Shown: positions 36,920 to 46,197, counted from the first letter of the stretch. The stretch: 64,000 nt of DNA from Lampropedia cohaerens (GCF_001005215.1 NZ_LBNQ01000019.1:1-64000), one strand, 5' to 3'. The notes: a model not told the origin generated them from the sequence alone. Made by a program: numbers and translations.

Positions 36920-37765
36920 TCAACCTTTGACACCCGAGAGGGTGACGCCTTCGATAAAGCGCTTTTGCGCGATGAGAAAAAACACCAGCAGGGGCAGCGT
37001 GATGATGACCGTGCCGGCCATGAGCGGGCCAAAGTCGGTACCGGCCTCTTCGTTCTTGAAGAACATCGTGCCCAGCGGCGGGGTAGCCAGATCCATGGTG
37101 TTGATCACCAGCAGCGGCCAGAAGTAGTCGTTCCAGTGCCAGACCACGGAGAAGATGGAGAACGCGATCAATGCGGGCTTGGCCGCCGGCATGATGACGC
37201 GCCAGACCAGCTCGAATTCGCGCATGCCATCCAGGCGCGCGGCATGAATGAGGTCGTCAGGCACGCCCGCGATGAACTGGCGCAGCAGAAAAATGCCGAA
37301 GGCCGAGGCAATGAAGGGGATGACCAGCGCGGCAAGGGTATCGAGCAGACCCGCGTGGTACAGCATGATGTAGAGCGGAATTGCCGTGGCCTGGAAAGGA
37401 ATCATCAACGAGAGCATCACCAGCGTCCAGGACAGGCGCTTGCCGGCAAACTTCAGCTTGGCAAAGCAATACGCCGCGGGCAGCGCCACCACGATCTGCA
37501 GCACCAGGATGGCAGCGCATACGAGCACGCCGTTCCACAGATAACGCAAAAGTGGCACGTCGGTCAGCGCCCGGCGGTAGTTCTCAATGGCGGCCCACCG
37601 CTCCGGCAGCAGCCGCAGGCCCTCGGTGAAGATCTCGTCGGCGGGCTTGAGCGAGGTCGACACCATCCACACGAAAGGCAGCAGGAACACCACGGCACCG
37701 CTCATGAGCACAACGTGCCGGAAGATGCGCCAGGCAAGCGACGGTTGCAGGGGCGAGGTCATCAA
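36920..37765 (-). CDS. ABC transporter permease, UgpE/MalG type
   Basis: This is a 281-residue inner-membrane permease with six helices. SLKPADEIF near residue 38 and the EAA loop AARLDGMREFELVWRVIMPAAKPAL near 180-205 are typical of the MalG group. Its start overlaps the stop of the preceding permease by 4 bases, and the binding protein gene follows after 14 bases. It should pair with the UgpA-like subunit. Confidence 0.92.
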   Translation of the reverse strand: MMTSPLQPSLAWRIFRHVVLMSGAVVFLLPFVWMVSTSLKPADEIFTEGLRLLPERWAAIENYRRALTDVPLLRYLWNGVLVCAAILVLQIVVALPAAYCFAKLKFAGKRLSWTLVMLSLMIPFQATAIPLYIMLYHAGLLDTLAALVIPFIASAFGIFLLRQFIAGVPDDLIHAARLDGMREFELVWRVIMPAAKPALIAFSIFSVVWHWNDYFWPLLVINTMDLATPPLGTMFFKNEEAGTDFGPLMAGTVIITLPLLVFFLIAQKRFIEGVTLSGVKG

Positions 37766-38631
37766 AGCTCCTTGGCGCGGCTTGCGCCCGACTGTTGCAG
37801 CAGCGTCAGCACGAAGATGCAGGCCACGAACACCACCGTCAGCGCTGCCGCGTATCCCATTCGGAAAAAACCAAACCCTTCGGTGTAGATGGTGTGCAGC
37901 AATACCTCGGTGGCGTAGTTGGGCCCACCCTGCGTGAGCACGTGGACGGTGTCAAAGACCTGCAGCGCGCGTATGGCACACACCGTCACCACGAACAGCA
38001 TGGTGGGCGCAAGCATCGGCAGCGTCACGCGCAGCAGGCGGTCCAGCGGATGGCGCATGCCGTCGAGCAGGCTGGCGTGGCGCAGTTCGGCGGGAATGTT
38101 CTTCAGGCCTGCGAGGAACATCACCATCGCCAGCCCCGACATCTGCCAGATGCCGATCACCGCGAGCGAGATCAGCGCGGTGTCGTAGTCGCGCAACCAG
38201 TTGACGGGCTCGAACCCCAACGCCGTGAGCAATTGATTGAACAACCCCGCGCTCGGGTGCAGCAGGAACTGCCAGACCACGGCCATGGCGATCAGCGTGG
38301 ACGCCACCGGAAGAAAGAACGCCGTGCGGTAAAAGGCGCGCAGCGACGTGTGCGACTCGATGAGCAGCGCCGCGCCCAGGCCGATCGCGATCGAAGCGAG
38401 CGACACCAGCAGCAGGTACTCAACGGTATTGACGAACGATTGGCGGAACACCTCGTCATGCCATAGGCCAGCGTAGTTCTCCAGGCCGATCCAGTTCCAG
38501 GTGCTCGCGCCGAACTGCCAATCGGTAAACGAGATCAGCACCACCATTGCCAGCGGCAACACGAGCAGAACCAGCGTGAGCACCATGCTCGGGCCAAGCA
38601 GCAGTGCGACCTCCAGGGGCTTGATACGCAT
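37762..38631 (-). CDS. ABC transporter permease, UgpA/MalF type
   Basis: This is a 289-residue inner-membrane permease with six helices. SFTDWQFGASTWNWIGLENYAGLW near residues 34-57 and the EAA loop HASLLDGMRHPLDRLLRVTLPML near 180-202 mark the MalF/UgpA group. It follows the ATPase gene by 8 bases and overlaps the UgpE-like gene by ATGA, showing tight coupling. Confidence 0.92.
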   Translation of the reverse strand: MRIKPLEVALLLGPSMVLTLVLLVLPLAMVVLISFTDWQFGASTWNWIGLENYAGLWHDEVFRQSFVNTVEYLLLVSLASIAIGLGAALLIESHTSLRAFYRTAFFLPVASTLIAMAVVWQFLLHPSAGLFNQLLTALGFEPVNWLRDYDTALISLAVIGIWQMSGLAMVMFLAGLKNIPAELRHASLLDGMRHPLDRLLRVTLPMLAPTMLFVVTVCAIRALQVFDTVHVLTQGGPNYATEVLLHTIYTEGFGFFRMGYAAALTVVFVACIFVLTLLQQSGASRAKEL

Positions 38632-38639
38632 GATGGCTC

Positions 38640-39773
38640 CTAGGCCGCGCGCGGCTGGGCCGCCGGCACCGCCGGCACACGCCAGCCGCGCGCATCGAAA
38701 CCGTGGCAGGCATGCGCGGGCACGTACACGACGAGGTCCTCACCGCGCGCTGGCGCGCCGTGCGCGGGCAAGACCAGCACGACCGGTTCGCCGCCCTCGG
38801 GTTGCAGCGTGACCATGCGCTCGGCGCCGGTGAACTCGGCCTGAACGACGCGCCCGGCCACACGCAATGCGCCGGGCTCGGGCGCAAGACGTGCGGCGTG
38901 GGGTCGAAAACCCAGCTGGGCGGCCTCGCGCGGCACGATGTGGCCAACCGGTTGGTCCTGCAGCGCTGGGCCGGCCTGGCCAGCCGCCAGTGTCAGGAAG
39001 TTCATGCGCGGCGAACCCACGAATGCCGCCACGTCGCGATGCGCCGGCGCCTCGTAGATCTCGGTGGGTGTGCCAAGCTGCAGAATGCGGCCTTGCTTCA
39101 TGACCGCCACGCGGTCCGACATCGACATCGCCTCGTGCTGATCGTGCGTGACATAGACGAAGGTTCGGCCCAGTTGATCATGCAACTGGCGAATCTCGGC
39201 GCGCAGCGCCTGGCGCAGGTTGGCGTCGAGGTTCGAGAGCGGCTCGTCGAACAGGAATACCGATGGGCGGCGCACCATCGCCCGCGCCAGCGCCACGCGC
39301 TGGCGCTGCCCCCCTGAGAGCTGGGCCGGGCGGCGCAGCCACAGGTGGTCGATGCCCAGCGTGCGCGCCACGGCCAGGCCCTGCGCATGGGCCTCGCGCA
39401 GTTGCCGGCGTACCCGCGGATCAAGCCAGCGCGCGCCGGGCAGGCGCTGCCAGAAGCCCAGCATGCGCATGTAGAGCGGTGTGCAGACATTGTCACGCAC
39501 GGTCATGTGCGGATAGAGCGCATACGACTGGAACACCATCGCGCAATCGCGCTCGGCCGGCGACTGGCGCAGCAGATCATCGTCGCCACGGCGGATGCTG
39601 CCCGTATCGGGCAGTTCGAGCCCGGCCAGCAGCTTGAGCAGCGTGGATTTGCCGCAACCCGATGCGCCGAGCAAGGTGAGGAACTCGCCATCGCGGATGG
39701 TGAGCGACAGTCCATCGAGCACCTGGGTCGCCCCATAGCCCTTGCGGATGTCCTGCAGGTGGATGTCAGCCAT
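38640..39773 (-). CDS. ABC transporter ATP-binding protein, UgpC/MalK type
   Basis: This is a 377-residue ATPase starting MADIHLQDIRKGYG. Walker A is GASGCGKST near 36, the signature is LSGGQRQRVALARAM near 150, Walker B is VFLFDEPLSNLD near 170, and the switch is VTHDQHEA near 205. An extra 30-residue insertion (FWQRLPGARWLDPRVRRQLR) sits between the Q-loop and the signature. A C-terminal MOP/TOBE regulatory domain follows. Its start overlaps the end of the HAD gene by 8 bases. Confidence 0.93.
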   Translation of the reverse strand: MADIHLQDIRKGYGATQVLDGLSLTIRDGEFLTLLGASGCGKSTLLKLLAGLELPDTGSIRRGDDDLLRQSPAERDCAMVFQSYALYPHMTVRDNVCTPLYMRMLGFWQRLPGARWLDPRVRRQLREAHAQGLAVARTLGIDHLWLRRPAQLSGGQRQRVALARAMVRRPSVFLFDEPLSNLDANLRQALRAEIRQLHDQLGRTFVYVTHDQHEAMSMSDRVAVMKQGRILQLGTPTEIYEAPAHRDVAAFVGSPRMNFLTLAAGQAGPALQDQPVGHIVPREAAQLGFRPHAARLAPEPGALRVAGRVVQAEFTGAERMVTLQPEGGEPVVLVLPAHGAPARGEDLVVYVPAHACHGFDARGWRVPAVPAAQPRAA

Positions 39774-40458
39774 GATTGGTCTCCGTAGTGACGGGAGGTC
39801 GCACACCTAGCCACTGCGCAAGCTCGGTATGCCGTGCGAAGCCAAACACCTGAGGCTCAAGTTCGCTCGGGTGGTTGTGATAGCCATTCAGGTGCGCCGC
39901 GAAGTCAACGCCAGCCGCTGCCGCGCAGGCCGCATCAATGTGCGAATCGCCAACAAACAGGGCCGAGGCCGCGCCGCCCAGGCGGTCGATGACGGCCAGC
40001 AAGGGGGCAGGTGCGGGCTTGGGCGCCATGCCCTCGTCCAGACAAACGCTGGCCGAGAAAAAACCCTGCCAGCCCAGGCTTTCGAGCAGCGCGTCGGTCG
40101 TTAGTCGGCTGCGGTTGGTACACAGGCCCAGCGCAAAGCCGTGCTCGTGCAGCACCTGCAGCATGTGGCCGGCCCCTTCGTAGGGATGGGCAACCTGCCA
40201 GCCGGTGCGCGCGTAGCCCTGTGCAATCCGGGCGCCAGCCTGTGCGGCGGCATCGCCCGTCAGCCCCGCCTGACTGACAGCCAGCTGGCATACGGACGCG
40301 ATCCCCATGCTCAGGCCATGCCGCAGCATGTCCAGGTCGAGCTCGCCTTGCTGGACGGCCAAGTCCTGCTCAATGGCCAGCCACAGCCCCGGCCAGCTAT
40401 CGATCAGCGTCCCATCAAGATCAAAAACGATCATTGAATATGTGCGTGTTCTTGCCAT
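39766..40458 (-). CDS. HAD-superfamily phosphatase (phosphoglycolate-phosphatase-like)
   Basis: This phosphatase of about 230 residues has catalytic Asp13 and Asp15 in VFDLDGTLIDS, motif II LCTNRS, a Lys region near APKPAPAPLLAV, and VGDSHIDAACA as motif IV. A start eight codons later (MIVFDLDG) is equally possible. It is the first gene of the Ugp-like operon. Working with the phosphodiesterase it could dephosphorylate the phosphomonoester released inside the cell, such as glycerol-3-phosphate, but this is an inference. Confidence 0.82.
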   Translation of the reverse strand: MARTRTYSMIVFDLDGTLIDSWPGLWLAIEQDLAVQQGELDLDMLRHGLSMGIASVCQLAVSQAGLTGDAAAQAGARIAQGYARTGWQVAHPYEGAGHMLQVLHEHGFALGLCTNRSRLTTDALLESLGWQGFFSASVCLDEGMAPKPAPAPLLAVIDRLGGAASALFVGDSHIDAACAAAAGVDFAAHLNGYHNHPSELEPQVFGFARHTELAQWLGVRPPVTTETNHG

Positions 40459-40590
40459 GCCGCGCACTTTAACGATCACATATGACAAACAAATGAACAA
40501 TAGACCTCAAAATTCCCTGCAATGATGATCGTTTTCAAACATCTTCATTCATGGTATGTTCGCTCGATCATTTTCTTTTGCGCCCCAGCC
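40459..40590. promoter_or_regulatory. Candidate DeoR/GlpR-type operator region
   Basis: This AT-rich spacer between divergent genes carries AACGATCA (40471), TGATCGTTTTC (40526) and CGATCATTTTC (40565), the same core in both orientations, plus TATGTTCG (40556), which resembles a GlpR half-site. The repeated cores fit a DeoR-family regulator controlling both directions. Confidence 0.45.
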
Positions 40591-41400
40591 ATGCTGAAAG
40601 CCGAACGCCACCAACGCATCCTCGAACGCATCCAGCAGTCTGGTGCCGCCGTGACGGTGCGCGATCTCGCCCAAGCCTTCTGCACGTCGCCCATCACCAT
40701 CCGCCGCGACCTGATCGAACTGGGTGAACGCGGCCTGCTCGAGCGCACCCATGGCGGCGCAATCGCAACGCGCGAGGTGCTGGCTGAGGGCAGCGCGCGC
40801 TACGAGATGTACAGCTATCCCGAGCGCCACCTGCAGCAGGCAACGGAGAAAGCCCAGATCGCGGAGTGCGCCGCCCAGTTCGTCTCGGACGGCGACAGCA
40901 TCCTCATCAACGCTGGCACCACTGCCCATGCGCTGGCGCAGGCGTTGCGCGGCCATCAGGATCTGCACGTGATCACCAATGGCTTGACGGTCGCTGCCGC
41001 GCTCTCGCAAAGCCATCTTGCCCATGTCTATGTGCTCGCCGGCCGGCTCGACGCACGCAAACAGGCGACTATTGAGCGCCCCGACTCCGACGGCTTCCCG
41101 GACATCCAGATCCGCGAGGCATTTCTGGGCGTGCATGCTGTCTGTGCATCAGGCATCTACATGCGCGACAACGAGGATGCCGCCATGAACCGCGCCTTCG
41201 TCGCATCGGCATGCCTGGTCACGGTGCTGGCCGATCACACCAAACTCACGGCACATGCAAGCTTTCGCATCTGCGGCTGGTCACAGGTGCACCGGCTGAT
41301 CACCGATCCTGGCGCCGACGCACACGTGCTGGAAAGTATCCGCAGCCAAGGGGTAGAGGTCGTGGTGTGTGGCCAGGACGGGGCGGCCACCAGCGCCTGA
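40591..41400 (+). CDS. DeoR/GlpR-family transcriptional repressor
   Basis: This is a 269-residue regulator. The start giving MLKAERHQRILERI is preceded by a longer open frame without homology. The helix-turn-helix is VTVRDLAQAFCTSPITIRRDLIEL (21-44), followed by the family hinge GLLERTHGGAI. The sensor domain contains INAGTTAHALAQAL and DHTKL near 220. It is divergent from the HAD-Ugp-phosphodiesterase operon, which it probably controls in response to a phosphorylated intermediate. Confidence 0.92.
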   Translation: MLKAERHQRILERIQQSGAAVTVRDLAQAFCTSPITIRRDLIELGERGLLERTHGGAIATREVLAEGSARYEMYSYPERHLQQATEKAQIAECAAQFVSDGDSILINAGTTAHALAQALRGHQDLHVITNGLTVAAALSQSHLAHVYVLAGRLDARKQATIERPDSDGFPDIQIREAFLGVHAVCASGIYMRDNEDAAMNRAFVASACLVTVLADHTKLTAHASFRICGWSQVHRLITDPGADAHVLESIRSQGVEVVVCGQDGAATSA

Positions 41401-41683
41401 CACGCCGCTGCCGCGCCCGCGAATCAACCAGCGCCCGCGGGCAGGCGTGGCACATCCTCCACGGGGATCCGCTGGCAGTCAGGCAGACGGCATGGGACAG
41501 CGCGTCGGCACGGCCCCAATGAGGCGCGTTGCCATGCGACCATCGTCACGGGCAAAAGCCGCAGCCGAGTGGTTCAGGGGGTGCTCCACGTGCCGCGGCA
41601 CGACCGTAAAAATCGCTCGCTCGCAACAATCACTGCATACCGCACCCGTCACCGGGCGACGCTGGCGCTCGCACACGCGCGCC

Positions 41684-43921
41684 CTACTTGCGCCGCGCAA
41701 AACGCACGCCGGCCACGTTGGCGACGGCAGCGAGCACCGTGCGCAGCTGCGTGGCATTGGGCACCTCGACGGTAAAGACCATGCTGGCAACGGCTTTGTG
41801 CGACCGTGTCTGCACGCCGATGACATTGGTGCGCTCACGCGTGAACACGTCGGAGATGTCGCGCAGCAGGCCCTGTCGGTCCGCTGCCTCCACCTGGATT
41901 TCCACCGGGTACACGGCGCGTGCTTCGCCGCTGGTCTCGTTCCAGGCCACGTCGATGACCCGCTCAGGCGTGGTCTCGAGCATTTTCTGGAAGTTGGGAC
42001 AGTCGGTTCGATGGATGCCCACTCCCTTGCCCCGGGTGATGAAGCCACCGATTTCGTCGGGCGGCGCGGGCATACAGCACTTGGCCAGGTGGGTCATGAG
42101 GGAGTCCATGCCAACGACCAGCACCTTGCCACCCGAGCCGGTGCCGCGCGGCTTGCGCACCACCAGGTTGTCGTGGCTGTCCGCCTCCTCCGAGTCGGCG
42201 CGCAGTAGCACCTCCAGCGTGCGCAGCGAAAATTCGTCCTTGCCGACGACCTCGAACAGGGCCTCGGCGGACTTGAAGCCCAGCTGCGCGGCGATGTCGT
42301 CGAGTTTCCAGGAAGTCTTGCCTTCACGCTGCAGCACCTTCTCGACAATTTCTCGCCCCTTGGCGATCGTCTCCTGCAGCTGCAGCGCGTTGAAGTACGC
42401 CCTCACCTTGCTGCGCGCCCGTGCGCTGCTCAGGTAGCCCAATTCGGGATTGAGCCAATCACGCGAGGGCCCGCCCTCCTTGGCGGCGACGATCTCCACC
42501 GTCTGGCCGTTCTGCAGCGGGGTATTGAGCGCCACCATCGTGCCATCCACCCGGGCGCCGCGGCAGCGATGGCCCAGGCTGGTGTGCACGGTATAGGCGA
42601 AATCGACGGGCGTTGCGCCCTTGGGCAGCTCGATGATGGACGCGTTGGGCGTCAGCACGTAGATGCGGTCATCGAACAGGCCCAGCGCCCGCACCTCCTC
42701 ACTATCGGCGAATTCGCGCTCCCATGCCAGCAGCTGGCGCAGCACGGCGATCTTGGCATCGTACTCGCCCGTGGCGGACACGCCCGCATAGCCCTTGGTG
42801 CCGGCTTCCTTGTAGGCCCAGTGCGCCGCCACGCCGTTTTCGGCATGGTCGTGCATTTCCTGGGTGCGGATCTGCACTTCCACAGGCCGCCCCTGGCCGT
42901 CACGCACGACGGTATGCAGCGACTGGTAGCCGTTGGGCTTGGGTTTGGCGATGTAGTCGTCAAACTCGCTATCGATGGGCGTGAACCGGGTGTGCACCCA
43001 GCTGAGCGCCTCGTAGCAATGGGGCACGTCCGCCACGATGATGCGCAGCGCCCGCAGGTCGAACAGCTGCTCGAACGCCAGCGACTTGCCACGCATCTTC
43101 TTGACAATGCTGTAGATGTGCTTGGGCCGCCCCTGCACGGTCGCCTCGATGCCGCGCTCGGCCAGCTCCCGGCGCACGGTATCGCAGAGCTCCTGCATGT
43201 AGTGCTCGCGCTCGCGGCGCTTCTCGTCGAGCTTGGCGGCGACCTCGCGATAAGTATCCGGCTCGAGAAAGCGAAATGCCAGGTCTTCGAGCTCCCACTT
43301 GAGCTGCCAGATGCCCAGCCGGTTGGCCAGCGGCGCAAACACGTACAGGCTTTCCTCAGCCAGCAACCGGTCAACCGGCACCTTGTGGGTGGCGTGGTAG
43401 CGCAGCGTCTGCAGCCGCGAGGCCAGGCGAATCAGCACCACGCGCAGATCGCGCGAGAACGCCAGCAACATCTTGCGCACCGTCTCGGTGTGCTCGATCT
43501 TGGCCTCGCCGCGCTTGCGCGCTCCCGATCCACTGCGCGCCTGGCCCTGCACCTGCATGAGCTTGGAGGTCTCCAGCGCCAGCGATGCATAGGTGCTGCC
43601 GAAGCGGCGCGTGATCGCCTCTTCGGGGTGGCTGAGATGAAACGACGCGTAAATCAGGTAGGCAGCAGCCTGCATCGCCTCGGAGCCACCAATGGAGTCC
43701 AGGATGGCAGCCACTGCATCGGCATGCTCCCACATACTCTCGCCACTGTTGAGGTGCTCATCGACCAGCAACGGGCGGGCAAATTCGCGCGCGCGTGCCA
43801 ACACGTCGGCCTCGCGCGGCAGCATGGCAGAGGCAGCGCTCAGCAGCAGGGGCTCACGCCCCTGCACTCGCTTGCGCGCAACCTGCGCCAGTTCGGGATT
43901 CTCGGCAATCGGTGAATTCAT
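41684..43921 (-). CDS. relA: GTP pyrophosphokinase RelA ((p)ppGpp synthetase I)
   Basis: This is a 745-residue ribosome-associated stringent-response enzyme. The start giving MNSPIAENPELAQ is conserved in Burkholderiales. The N-terminal HD hydrolase domain is degenerate: the usual LLHD is AYLIYASFH, so it should only synthesise. The synthetase core has DLRALRIIVADVPHCYEAL and YIAKPKPNGYQSLHTVV (about 300-350) and QIRTQEMHDHAE. TGS, a CC zinc-finger region (KCCMPAPPDEIGGFIT) and an ACT domain follow. Repeat copy B occupies its upstream region. Confidence 0.97.
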   Translation of the reverse strand: MNSPIAENPELAQVARKRVQGREPLLLSAASAMLPREADVLARAREFARPLLVDEHLNSGESMWEHADAVAAILDSIGGSEAMQAAAYLIYASFHLSHPEEAITRRFGSTYASLALETSKLMQVQGQARSGSGARKRGEAKIEHTETVRKMLLAFSRDLRVVLIRLASRLQTLRYHATHKVPVDRLLAEESLYVFAPLANRLGIWQLKWELEDLAFRFLEPDTYREVAAKLDEKRREREHYMQELCDTVRRELAERGIEATVQGRPKHIYSIVKKMRGKSLAFEQLFDLRALRIIVADVPHCYEALSWVHTRFTPIDSEFDDYIAKPKPNGYQSLHTVVRDGQGRPVEVQIRTQEMHDHAENGVAAHWAYKEAGTKGYAGVSATGEYDAKIAVLRQLLAWEREFADSEEVRALGLFDDRIYVLTPNASIIELPKGATPVDFAYTVHTSLGHRCRGARVDGTMVALNTPLQNGQTVEIVAAKEGGPSRDWLNPELGYLSSARARSKVRAYFNALQLQETIAKGREIVEKVLQREGKTSWKLDDIAAQLGFKSAEALFEVVGKDEFSLRTLEVLLRADSEEADSHDNLVVRKPRGTGSGGKVLVVGMDSLMTHLAKCCMPAPPDEIGGFITRGKGVGIHRTDCPNFQKMLETTPERVIDVAWNETSGEARAVYPVEIQVEAADRQGLLRDISDVFTRERTNVIGVQTRSHKAVASMVFTVEVPNATQLRTVLAAVANVAGVRFARRK

Positions 43922-44262
43922 GTCTCTGCGTTTTACCGCCACTATACGCGTGGGAGCAAGTCCTGGTCTGTCGGCAAAGAACCTGTTGACGATCTTTTCT
44001 GGCATTGCATGGCGCTGCCAGGAAATGCCAGGCAAGGCGCTAGCCCGCAAGCTGCACGGACCACCGTCCGGCTAGGACTTGCAACACCCAAGCGGTACAG
44101 ACAGCTCCCTTCAAGGGCAGCCAAGCAAAAGCGCACGGGATGGCGTTTCCCACCTTGCCCGCCGCACCTTTGCCTGACTGCGCAGTGCGAAAAAAGATCG
44201 TGAGCAGTCTCTCAGACCCACGCCCTGGCGGACAAGCAGATATCGGGCCTGTGTGCAGCTTC
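43922..44262. other. Gap upstream of relA
   Basis: This 341-base gap lies between the relA start and the stop of the hydrolase gene. Most of it is repeat copy B (43978-44212). The 56 bases between the repeat and relA hold no clear promoter, so the relA promoter may lie within or beyond the repeat. Confidence 0.6.
43978..44212. repeat. MITE-like repeat element, copy B
   Basis: This 235-bp element is in inverse orientation to copy A. The left end is AGAACCTGTTGACGATCTTT; the right end, read inward, is AGAGACTGCTCACGATCTTT. The block 44153-44183 is the reverse complement of 19585-19615 in copy A with one or two changes. The centre has diverged more than the ends. Confidence 0.75.
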
Positions 44263-45228
44263 TCAAGATGGGAAGAGAAATGCCTCCACCACCGCGATCT
44301 GGTCCGCATGCACCAGCGTTGGCGCATGACCGACGCCTTCGAACTCCACCAGCTGCGCCCTTGGTCCGCGCTGGCGCATTGCCTGCGCCGTCGCTGCGCT
44401 GAGCAAGTCCGACTGCGCGCCTCGCAGCACCAGCGTCGGCATGGTCAGCCCGTCGTAGAGTGCCCACAGCAACGCCTGCGCCTGCGCCATGGACTCCCGA
44501 TTCATCAACTGAAATCCCTGCGTCAGCGCCGGATCGTAGTGCAGCACGACGCCCGCGCCGGTGCGGGGCCGGAACATCGGTGCCGACAATGCCAACCACT
44601 GCGCATCGTTGTGCGGTCCAAAACCGGCGGCAATCTCGCGCAGGTAGAGCGCGCCCTGCGCCAGATTGTCGAATTCTGTCTGCTGCCCGATGTAACTGCC
44701 GATGCGCTCCAACCCTTCCCAGGCAATCTCTGGCCCGACGTCATTGAGCACCAGTCGCGCCGGTGGCAGCGGCGGCATGGCCTGTGGCATGCCGGCCACG
44801 CCCAGTCCGATCAGCCCCCCCATGCTGGTGCCAATCCAGTCCAGCCGGCGCACCGGCGTGCCGGACAGGGCGGCCTCGGCGCTCACCTGCGCCACCAGCG
44901 TCAGCATGTCGGCCACATAAAGCGGAACCTGATAGGCCATCGGGTCGGCCAGCCAGTCGCTTCGCCCCCGGCCGGCCACGTCCGGGCAGATCACGCGCGC
45001 GCGACGCTGCAGGCGACGCGCGAGGACATCGAAATCACGGCCATTGCGTGTGAGACCATGCACGGCAAGGATTACATGCGTGGCGTCAGCGCCCGGCAAT
45101 GCGGGCCAGTCCCAATAGGCCATGCGGTGACTATGGGCGTCGCCAGGCCCGTTCGGTCCAGGCTTGCTGGCACCGGCACACTGCACGTAACGCAGGACGG
45201 GCTGATCGGATGCGGCATTGCTGGACAT
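44263..45228 (-). CDS. Alpha/beta-fold hydrolase
   Basis: This is a 321-residue hydrolase starting MSSNAASDQPVLRY with a GGGAGAAAA site. The oxyanion segment AVHGLTRNGRDFD, the nucleophile elbow WIGTSMGGLIGLG (serine near residue 147), the acid in TLVLRGAQSDLL and the histidine in EGVGHAPTL form the expected triad. The family covers esterases and lactonases; no substrate is apparent. It is divergent from 3-hydroxybutyrate dehydrogenase, so a role with hydroxybutyrate esters is imaginable but unsupported. Confidence 0.85.
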   Translation of the reverse strand: MSSNAASDQPVLRYVQCAGASKPGPNGPGDAHSHRMAYWDWPALPGADATHVILAVHGLTRNGRDFDVLARRLQRRARVICPDVAGRGRSDWLADPMAYQVPLYVADMLTLVAQVSAEAALSGTPVRRLDWIGTSMGGLIGLGVAGMPQAMPPLPPARLVLNDVGPEIAWEGLERIGSYIGQQTEFDNLAQGALYLREIAAGFGPHNDAQWLALSAPMFRPRTGAGVVLHYDPALTQGFQLMNRESMAQAQALLWALYDGLTMPTLVLRGAQSDLLSAATAQAMRQRGPRAQLVEFEGVGHAPTLVHADQIAVVEAFLFPS

Positions 45229-45371
45229 GCGTTTTCTCCCGGAGACGAGCCAAAGACCGCGGTGCACACGGACACAGTGCACGCAGGTGCTAGGATGCGC
45301 CGACGCCACTTTCTCGAACTGCGGCGGCATTGCCGCATCCTAACCGTGTCATGCAAACAATGGAGGTAGGT

Positions 45372-46157
45372 ATGGACCTGATAGGCAAGACCGCGCTGGT
45401 AACAGGCTCGACCAGCGGCATCGGCCTGGGCATTGCCCAGGTATTGGCAGCCAGGGGCGCCCACATACTGGTCAACGGCTTTGGAGATTCACAAGCCCCG
45501 CGCCAGTTGATCGAACAGGCCGGCGCCGCACACGGCATCCGCACGGCCTACCATGGCGCGGATCTGAGCCAGGTGACCGAGATCGAGGCACTGGCGGCCT
45601 ACGCCGAAAAGGAGTTCGGGCGCATCGACATCCTCGTCAACAATGCCGGCATTCAGCACACCGCACCGGTCGAAGCATTTCCCGTCGAGAAGTGGGACGC
45701 CATCATCGCCATCAATCTCAGCAGCGTGTTTCACACGACTCGGCTGCTGCTGCCTGCGATGAAGCAGGCCGGCTGGGGCCGCATCATCAATATTGCGTCG
45801 GTGCACGGGCTAGTCGGCTCGGCTGAAAAGTGCGCCTACGTCGCTGCCAAGCATGGTGTGGTGGGCTTTACCAAGGTCGTCGCACTGGAGACTGCCACCA
45901 CCGGCGTGACGGTCAACGCCATCTGCCCCGGCTGGGTGCTCACACCGCTGGTGCAAAAACAGATCGACGCGCTGGCTGAAAAGCACGGCATCAGCGAGGA
46001 TGCCGCACGGGACATGCTGCTGGGTGAAAAGGAGCCCTCCAGGACGTTCACAACGCCACAGGAACTCGGCGAGCTGGCCGCCTTCCTGTGCTCGCCTGCC
46101 GGCAACAACGTGCGCGGCGTGGCCTGGAACATGGACGGCGGCTGGGCCGCGCAATGA
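45372..46157 (+). CDS. 3-Hydroxybutyrate dehydrogenase
   Basis: This is a 261-residue short-chain dehydrogenase predicted to interconvert 3-hydroxybutyrate and acetoacetate with NAD. A GGAGGT site precedes the ATG giving MDLIGKTALVTG. The NAD motif is TGSTSGIGLGIA (12-23), NNAGIQHTAPVE is near 90, the catalytic Ser is in NIASVHGL near 143, and YVAAKHG carries Tyr156/Lys160. AICPGWVLTPLVQKQI is characteristic of bacterial HBDH. It would feed PHB-derived monomers to acetyl-CoA. Confidence 0.93.
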   Translation: MDLIGKTALVTGSTSGIGLGIAQVLAARGAHILVNGFGDSQAPRQLIEQAGAAHGIRTAYHGADLSQVTEIEALAAYAEKEFGRIDILVNNAGIQHTAPVEAFPVEKWDAIIAINLSSVFHTTRLLLPAMKQAGWGRIINIASVHGLVGSAEKCAYVAAKHGVVGFTKVVALETATTGVTVNAICPGWVLTPLVQKQIDALAEKHGISEDAARDMLLGEKEPSRTFTTPQELGELAAFLCSPAGNNVRGVAWNMDGGWAAQ

Positions 46158-46197
46158 CCGTGGCCTGAGTGGCGCAGTGCATGCGCGCCTGTCACGC

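Noticed and set aside
41561-41600. GCCGAGTGGTTCAGG resembles a tRNA-Ser/Leu D-arm.
   Set aside because: No acceptor stem, anticodon arm or TTCGAAT-like T-arm follows at a proper distance, so it is not a tRNA gene.
42569-43915. 448-codon plus frame opposite relA.
   Set aside because: It is antisense to the conserved synthetase domain; no homology features.
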